64,000 bases of DNA from Rahnella aceris (GTDB lineage Bacteria > Pseudomonadota > Gammaproteobacteria > Enterobacterales > Enterobacteriaceae): positions 626,316 through 690,315 of the forward strand of contig NZ_JAADJV010000002.1 of NCBI RefSeq assembly GCF_011684115.1. The letters run 5' to 3'. The notes under the pieces are model-generated. The model saw only the letters and a program-made list of their open reading frames with translations, was not told where the DNA came from and made no database searches. Made by a program: the position numbers and the translations under genes. Every line of letters starts with the position of its first letter. Position 1 is the stretch's first letter. This document shows, piece by piece, positions 59,186 to 64,000 of this stretch.

Positions 59186-60508
59186 TCAGTGTGACGTCGG
59201 AGAAAACTGCTGTTCTTCGGTAGAGCCGGTGAGTGCGGTGACCGAGGAGCGACCGCCCTGAATAATGGTGGTGACTTTGTCGAAATAGCCGGTTCCGACT
59301 TCCTGCTGATGAGAAGCAAAGGTATAGCCGCGATCTATGGCCGCAAATTCCGGCTCCTGCACTTTATCCACGTAGTGCTTCATCCCCTCGCCCTGTGCAT
59401 AAGCATGGGCAAGATCGAACATGTTGAACCACATGCTGTGAATGCCCGCCAGCGTAATGAACTGATACTGGTAACCCATCGCGGCCAACTGGTCCTGGAA
59501 ACTGGCGATGGTTTTATCGTCGAGATTCTTCTTCCAGTTAAACGATGGCGAACAGTTATAGGCCAGCAATTTGCCCGGGAATTTAGCGTGGATGGCCTCA
59601 GCAAAACGCTGAGCCAGTTTCAGATCAGGCGTCGATGTCTCGCACCACACTACGTCGGCATAAGGTGCGTACGCCAGACCGCGACTGATGGCCTGCTCAA
59701 TACCGGCGTTCGTCCGGTAGAAACCTTCATGTGTTCTTTCGCCGGTAATAAACTGGCTGTCATACGGGTCGCAGTCCGACGTCAGTAAATCTGCCGCATC
59801 GGCATCGGTACGTGCCACCAATAACGTCGGCACACCAAGAACATCGGCGGCAAGACGCGCGGAAATCAGCTTCTGTACGGCTTCCTGTGTCGGCACCAGA
59901 ACTTTGCCGCCCATATGCCCGCACTTCTTCACCGCAGCAAGCTGATCTTCAAAATGAACGGCGGCAGCACCGGCTTCAATCATGGATTTCATCAGTTCAA
60001 AGGCATTGAGTACGCCACCAAAACCGGCTTCAGCGTCCGCCACAATCGGCAGGAAATAGTCGGTATAGCCAGGCTGCCCGGGCTCAATGTTATTGGCCCA
60101 CTGGATCTGATCAGCGCGACGAAAAGTGTTGTTAATCCGCGCCACAACTTCAGGCACCGAATTCACAGGATACAAAGACTGGTCGGGATACATACTGGAA
60201 GCCGTATTGGCATCCGCGGCAACTTGCCATCCCGAGAGATAAATGGCTTCGATACCCGCTTTTGCCTGTTGTAAGGCCTGGCCACCTGTCAGCGCGCCGA
60301 GGCAATTCACATACCCTTTACGCGATGCGCCGTGGAGTAAATTCCACAGGCGGGCGGCTCCGTGCTGAGCCAGCGTACACTCCGGATTGACTGAACCTCG
60401 CAGGCTGATCACTTCTGCCGCCGTGTAAGGTCGGGTGATATTTTTCCAGCGTGGTTGGCTCCACGTTTCTTCAAGCTGCTGAATTTGCTGAGTACGGTTC
60501 GTTTTCAT
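59186..60508 (-). CDS. aceA: Isocitrate lyase
   Basis: Splits isocitrate into succinate and glyoxylate. 440 aa (E. coli 434, the extra residues at the C-terminus). Seen: the catalytic signature [11 protein letters not shown], metal-site [14 protein letters not shown] segment [17 protein letters not shown] and [14 protein letters not shown]. Middle gene of aceBAK, 40 bp after aceB. Confidence 0.98.
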   Translation of the reverse strand: MKTNRTQQIQQLEETWSQPRWKNITRPYTAAEVISLRGSVNPECTLAQHGAARLWNLLHGASRKGYVNCLGALTGGQALQQAKAGIEAIYLSGWQVAADANTASSMYPDQSLYPVNSVPEVVARINNTFRRADQIQWANNIEPGQPGYTDYFLPIVADAEAGFGGVLNAFELMKSMIEAGAAAVHFEDQLAAVKKCGHMGGKVLVPTQEAVQKLISARLAADVLGVPTLLVARTDADAADLLTSDCDPYDSQFITGERTHEGFYRTNAGIEQAISRGLAYAPYADVVWCETSTPDLKLAQRFAEAIHAKFPGKLLAYNCSPSFNWKKNLDDKTIASFQDQLAAMGYQYQFITLAGIHSMWFNMFDLAHAYAQGEGMKHYVDKVQEPEFAAIDRGYTFASHQQEVGTGYFDKVTTIIQGGRSSVTALTGSTEEQQFSPTSH

Positions 60509-60548
60509 GGCAAATACTCCGGTCTTTTTATGTGTAGGGTAAGAAGGA

Positions 60549-62147
60549 TCAGGCCAGCAGCTGATAGCCCGGCAGGGTCAGGAAGTCGATTAACTCATCT
60601 TGTGTGGTGATTTTTTCCATCAAGGCAGCCGCCTGCGTGAAACGACCGGCGCTGAAACGTTGTTCGCCCAACTCCTGCTGAATAACCAGCATTTCTTCGT
60701 TCAGCATGCGGCGGAATAACGGCTTGGTGACGGGTTGTCCGTCATTAAGCGTTTTGCCGTGGTGGATCCATTGCCAGATGGATGTGCGGGAGATTTCAGC
60801 CGTGGCAGCATCTTCCATCAACCCGTAAATCGGGACGCAGCCGTTGCCAGAAATCCAGGCTTCAATGTATTGCACTGCGACGCGAATATTGGCGCGCATT
60901 CCCTCTTCAGTACGCTCGCCGGAACAAGGTTCGAGTAATTGCTCTGCAGTAATTTCGGCATCTTCTTCACGTAGTACATCCAGCTGGTTTGAACGGTTGA
61001 CCAGCGCTTTATCGAACACTTCAAGCACGGTGTCAGCCAGCCCAGGGTGTGCAATCCAGGTACCATCATGTCCGTTATTCGCTTCCAGCTCTTTATCTGT
61101 CCGGACTTTATTCAGCACCCACTCGTTACGCTTAACGTCTTTGCTGGGAATAAAGGCTGCCATTCCGCCCATCGCAAATGCTCCACGCCGGTGACAGGTT
61201 TTAATCAGCAGCCGGGAATAAGCATTTAGAAAAGGCTGAGTCATCGTTACGGACTGACGGTCAGGTAATATACGGTCAGAATGATTCTTCAACGTTTTGA
61301 TATAACTGAAGATGTAATCCCAGCGACCACAGTTCAATCCGACAATGTGATCGCGCAAGTGGTAAAGGATTTCGTCCATCTGGAAAACCGCAGGCAGGGT
61401 TTCAATCAGCACCGTGGCTTTAATCGTGCCCCGCGCCAATCCCGCATAATCCTCGGCAAAACTGAAGACCTGGCTCCACCAGTCAGCCTCATGATAAGAC
61501 TGCATTTTTGGCAGATAGAAATAGGGGCCACTGCCTTTTGCCAGTAATGCGCGATAGTTATGGAAAAAGTACAAAGCGAAATCGAACAACGAACCGGGAA
61601 TAGCTTCACCCTGCCAGTTCACATGCTTTTCAGGTAAATGCAGGCCACGTACACGACAAATCAGAACGGCAGGATCAGGTTTGAGCTGATAAATTTTCCC
61701 GGATTCATTGGTGTAGCTGATACTCCCGTTCACCGCATCGCGTAAGTTAATCTGCCCTTCTATAACTTTCTGCCAGTCCGGTGCCAGAGAGTCCTCAAAA
61801 TCCGCCATAAAGACTTTTACATTGGCGTTCAGCGCATTGATCACCATCTTGCGTTCGACAGGACCAGTGATTTCTACCCGGCGATCCAGTAAATCAGCCG
61901 GAATGCCCCGTACCTTCCAATCTGAATTTTTTATGGAATTCGTTTCCGAAATAAAATCAGGCAACACCCCCTGATCTATCTTCTGCTGTACGGCAATGCG
62001 ATCGGCCAGTAATCGATTTCGCAGCGGGGTAAAACGGACAACCAGTTCGGATAAAAAATCCACGGCTTCTTCGGTCAGAATTTGCGCTTCGTTTTCACCA
62101 AAACGGCGCGTAAAACCAAGCTGACTGCGGGTAATTTGCTCAGACAT
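60549..62147 (-). CDS. aceB: Malate synthase A
   Basis: Condenses glyoxylate with acetyl-CoA to malate. 532 aa (E. coli 533). Seen: TIM-barrel core with [15 protein letters not shown], the signature region [20 protein letters not shown] and [24 protein letters not shown] lies seven bases before the ATG. First gene of aceBAK; controlled by IclR through the upstream site. Confidence 0.98.
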   Translation of the reverse strand: MSEQITRSQLGFTRRFGENEAQILTEEAVDFLSELVVRFTPLRNRLLADRIAVQQKIDQGVLPDFISETNSIKNSDWKVRGIPADLLDRRVEITGPVERKMVINALNANVKVFMADFEDSLAPDWQKVIEGQINLRDAVNGSISYTNESGKIYQLKPDPAVLICRVRGLHLPEKHVNWQGEAIPGSLFDFALYFFHNYRALLAKGSGPYFYLPKMQSYHEADWWSQVFSFAEDYAGLARGTIKATVLIETLPAVFQMDEILYHLRDHIVGLNCGRWDYIFSYIKTLKNHSDRILPDRQSVTMTQPFLNAYSRLLIKTCHRRGAFAMGGMAAFIPSKDVKRNEWVLNKVRTDKELEANNGHDGTWIAHPGLADTVLEVFDKALVNRSNQLDVLREEDAEITAEQLLEPCSGERTEEGMRANIRVAVQYIEAWISGNGCVPIYGLMEDAATAEISRTSIWQWIHHGKTLNDGQPVTKPLFRRMLNEEMLVIQQELGEQRFSAGRFTQAAALMEKITTQDELIDFLTLPGYQLLA

Positions 62148-62306
62148 CGTTTATCTCCTGATTTATCTGCTTAATCTGCCAGACCGCCTCACTGAACAGA
62201 TGCTATTACGGTCGAAAACATACCCGAGATACGCTCATGATCCTGAGGTGGCTTTTCTCTGGTTATTTATTGCCCGATAGATTTAAGCGTAATCAGTAAT
62301 TTCATA

Positions 62307-62331
62307 AAATCAAAAACGATTTCCATTTTAT
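62307..62331 (-). promoter_or_regulatory. IclR operator of aceBAK
   Basis: The minus strand reads TAAAATGGAAATCGTTTTTG followed by ATTTT, nearly the E. coli aceB IclR box, 160 bp before aceB. The whole 374-bp aceB-metA gap is strongly AT-rich, with this site and the metA terminator as its only recognisable contents. Confidence 0.8.
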
Positions 62332-62475
62332 TTAAAAATTAAAAAAGTTCTGTTTTTAATCAATTAGATAGAATTAAATAAATTTTCCGTAAAATGGGAA
62401 TGAATTTCGAATCTAAGAAAAATGTATGCAGAAGGAAGAAGATCAGAAAAAAGATCGCAGGGAGAAAAAGGGGAG

Positions 62476-62503
62476 AAAAACAGACGACCGATAAGATCGT
62501 CTG
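62476..62503 (-). terminator. Terminator after metA
   Basis: CAGACGA / TCGTCTG stem with a 9-base loop, followed on the minus strand by TTTTTCTCCCC and more Ts. Confidence 0.75.
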
Positions 62504-62521
62504 CTGGAAGCGGAAAGGGAT

Positions 62522-63451
62522 TTACTCGAGTGTCGGATTCATCTGGCGCAGATCAAACGGCGTGATCTGATAAACATAGTAATTCAGCCAGTTAGTGAAC
62601 AGCAGATGTCCATGGCTTCGCCAGGTCGCCTTCGGTGCCAGCTCGGCGTTATCCTGCGGGAAATAGTTGTAAGGCATTTCAGGTGATAACCCCGCCGCCA
62701 CATCACGCAGATACTCTCCTGCCAACGTTCCCGCATCATATTCAGGGTGCCCGGTCACAAAAGCCATCCGCTTATCTTTTGTCGCAAAGAGATAGGCGCC
62801 GGCTTCGTCGGATTCAGCAAAGATCTCCAGATCCGTGTGCTGGCGGAGCACATCAGCCGGAAAATCTGCATAACGGGAATGGGGTGCCAGGAAGCTTTCA
62901 TCAAAGCCACGGGTCAGTAATGCCAGCGGTTGCAGCGTCTGATGAGGATACACACCCGAAAGCTTCGCTTCGCGGGTCATTTTAGGTAGTCCATAAAGCA
63001 CATTCAGAGCAGCCTGAACCGCCCAGCAAACAAAAAGTGTGGATGTTACATGCTTTTTCGCCCAGTGGATCACGCGCTCAATTTCCGGCCAGTATGCTAC
63101 ATCACAAAAATCGACCAATCCTAAAGGCGCACCGGTAACGATCAGGCCATCATAGTTGTCATGCTGAATGTCTTCAAAGTCACAATAGAAATTATTCAGA
63201 TGCTCTGCAGGGGTGTTTTTAGATTCACGACTGTCAATGCGCAGCAGCTGCACATCTATCTGCAGAGGAGAGTTGGAAAGCAGCCGTAAAAACTGATTTT
63301 CGGTCTCAATTTTCTTCGGCATCAGGTTGAGAACCAGCACCTTAAGAGGACGGATCTCCTGCGTTTTCGCACGTGATGACGTCATGACAAAAACGTTCTC
63401 ATTGCGCAGGAAATTCACGGCTGGTAATTCATCTGGAACCCGGATCGGCAT
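62522..63451 (-). CDS. metA: Homoserine O-succinyltransferase
   Basis: Activates homoserine with succinyl-CoA, the first committed step of methionine synthesis. 309 aa as in E. coli. Seen: nucleophile C142 ([10 protein letters not shown]) and the H235/E237 pair ([10 protein letters not shown]). Gly at position 111 ([10 protein letters not shown]) is the residue associated with succinyl rather than acetyl specificity. GAGG precedes the ATG by about nine bases. Controlled by MetJ through the upstream met boxes. Confidence 0.98.
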   Translation of the reverse strand: MPIRVPDELPAVNFLRNENVFVMTSSRAKTQEIRPLKVLVLNLMPKKIETENQFLRLLSNSPLQIDVQLLRIDSRESKNTPAEHLNNFYCDFEDIQHDNYDGLIVTGAPLGLVDFCDVAYWPEIERVIHWAKKHVTSTLFVCWAVQAALNVLYGLPKMTREAKLSGVYPHQTLQPLALLTRGFDESFLAPHSRYADFPADVLRQHTDLEIFAESDEAGAYLFATKDKRMAFVTGHPEYDAGTLAGEYLRDVAAGLSPEMPYNYFPQDNAELAPKATWRSHGHLLFTNWLNYYVYQITPFDLRQMNPTLE

Positions 63452-63472
63452 AACAACTTCCTCACTACATCC

Positions 63473-63496
63473 ATTTATACGTTTAGACTTCTAGAT
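63473..63496 (-). promoter_or_regulatory. MetJ operator (met boxes) of metA
   Basis: The minus strand reads ATCTAGAAGTCT then AAACGTATAAAT, tandem AGACGTCT-like 8-mers closely matching the E. coli metA leader as I recall it, 22 bp before the start. Confidence 0.7.
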
Positions 63497-63700
63497 AGCC
63501 GAAGATAACGGGTTTTGATTGAGATGTCGAGCCTGCAAGCGGTAAGTGAAAATGTTTCAGCTTAAGCTATTAATTTAGACGTTCTGGTTACAAAGGAGAG
63601 CCGATCAGGGCGCAGGAGAGATAAAAACGGCGAGTTAAGTTGTGGATCCTGACGGTTTTTAGGATAGATAATGTACAGAACATTTCAAATTTCCCATAGC

Positions 63701-63730
63701 AAAAAGCCCCGTACTTTCGTACGGGGCTTT
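63701..63730 (-). terminator. rRNA operon terminator
   Basis: AAAGCCCCGTAC / GTACGGGGCTTT, a perfect 12-bp stem with TTTC loop and Ts on the minus strand, 11 bp beyond the 5S gene. Confidence 0.92.
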
Positions 63731-63741
63731 CCACTTATTTG

Positions 63742-63861
63742 ATGCCTGGCAGTTCCCTACTCTCGCATGGGGAGACCCCACACTACCATCGGCGCTACGG
63801 CGTTTCACTTCTGAGTTCGGCATGGGGTCAGGTGGGACCACCGCGCTACTGCCGCCAGGCA
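63742..63861 (-). rRNA. rrf: 5S ribosomal RNA
   Basis: 120 nt. The minus strand begins TGCCTGGCGGCAGTAGCGCG and ends with CTGCCAGGCAT, pairing as helix I. The interior, with CCCACCTGACCCCATGCCGA and GAACTCAGAAGTGAAACGCC, is that of enterobacterial 5S rRNA. It is the last gene of an rrn operon that continues beyond the window. Confidence 0.98.
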
Positions 63862-63972
63862 AATTCTGTTTCATTCGTACCGCTCACCCTACATCAGGCT
63901 TGCACTACGAACCAATCTCGGAACTTCAGCTGAAAATCTACTTCAAGTCTCTAAAAACACCTTTGGTGTTGT

Positions 63973-64000
63973 AAGGTTAAGCCTCTCGGGTCATTAGTAC
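63973..64000 (-). rRNA. rrl: 23S ribosomal RNA, 3' end only
   Basis: The last 28 nt of 23S, minus strand ending GAGAGGCTTAACCTT, matching the enterobacterial 23S 3' terminus; the rest is outside the window. The 111-bp 23S-5S spacer (63862-63972) contains no tRNA. Confidence 0.93.

Noticed and set aside
63659..63933. Short open frames over the 5S gene on both strands
   Set aside because: The sequence is 5S rRNA, its terminator and spacer.

Overview
The window is a chromosomal segment of an enterobacterium. The order metA-aceBAK-iclR-metH, lysC-pgi-psiE-ubiCA-plsB-dgkA-lexA-dinF-yjbJ-zur-dusA-pspG-qorA-dnaB-alr-tyrB and yjbR-uvrA-ssb follows the Escherichia coli 91-92 min region, but with different insertions. 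Protein sizes, ERIC repeats and a lysine riboswitch also fit Enterobacterales. The gene content suggests the Rahnella/Serratia side of the order (Yersiniaceae); that placement is inference.

Left part (1-11.4 kb): a Tat-signal cytosine-deaminase-like amidohydrolase, divergent ssb and uvrA with a shared LexA box, then an accessory stretch. The accessory stretch holds a two-gene nucleotidyltransferase/winged-helix pair resembling AbiE-type toxin-antitoxin loci with an elaborate nested palindrome in front of it, an exported esterase, a LysR regulator divergent from a glutathione transferase, a PNPOx-fold flavoprotein, and yjbR. Next (11.4-21.3 kb) is a complete sulfo-EMP pathway for sulfoquinovose: importers yihO/yihP, sulfoquinovosidase yihQ, isomerase yihS, aldolase yihT, reductase yihU, kinase yihV and repressor yihW. 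The mutarotase yihR and porin ompL of the E. coli locus are absent. The catalytic residues of YihQ, YihS and YihT fall at the same positions as in the characterised enzymes.

Middle (21.4-44.6 kb): tyrB, a gutted short-chain dehydrogenase, a YitT membrane protein, an Lrp regulator divergent from a periplasmic PheC-like protein, alr, dnaB, qorA, pspG with a sigma-54 promoter, dusA, zur, yjbJ, dinF, lexA with two SOS boxes, dgkA, plsB, ubiA, ubiC, psiE, pgi, lysC with its riboswitch, and a PanS-type transporter.

Right part (44.6-64 kb): a probable seven-gene operon of ABC importer (binding protein, two permeases, ATPase), an alkaline-phosphatase-superfamily enzyme, a HAD phosphatase and the Na/Pi exporter-like YjbB. 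A divergent GntR/UTRA regulator faces it, and a near-perfect HutC/DasR-type palindrome lies between. The parts suggest uptake of a phosphorylated compound, its dephosphorylation and phosphate export; the substrate is unknown. Then come metH, iclR, the glyoxylate operon aceBAK, metA, and the 3' end of an rRNA operon (end of 23S, then 5S) on the minus strand.

Four ERIC elements, all in the same orientation, end exactly at or within a few bases of the stop codons of tyrB, lexA, pgi and metH. I consider the phosphoester operon and the nucleotidyltransferase/winged-helix pair the most promising under-described systems. No complete mobile element, prophage, CRISPR array or tRNA was seen.
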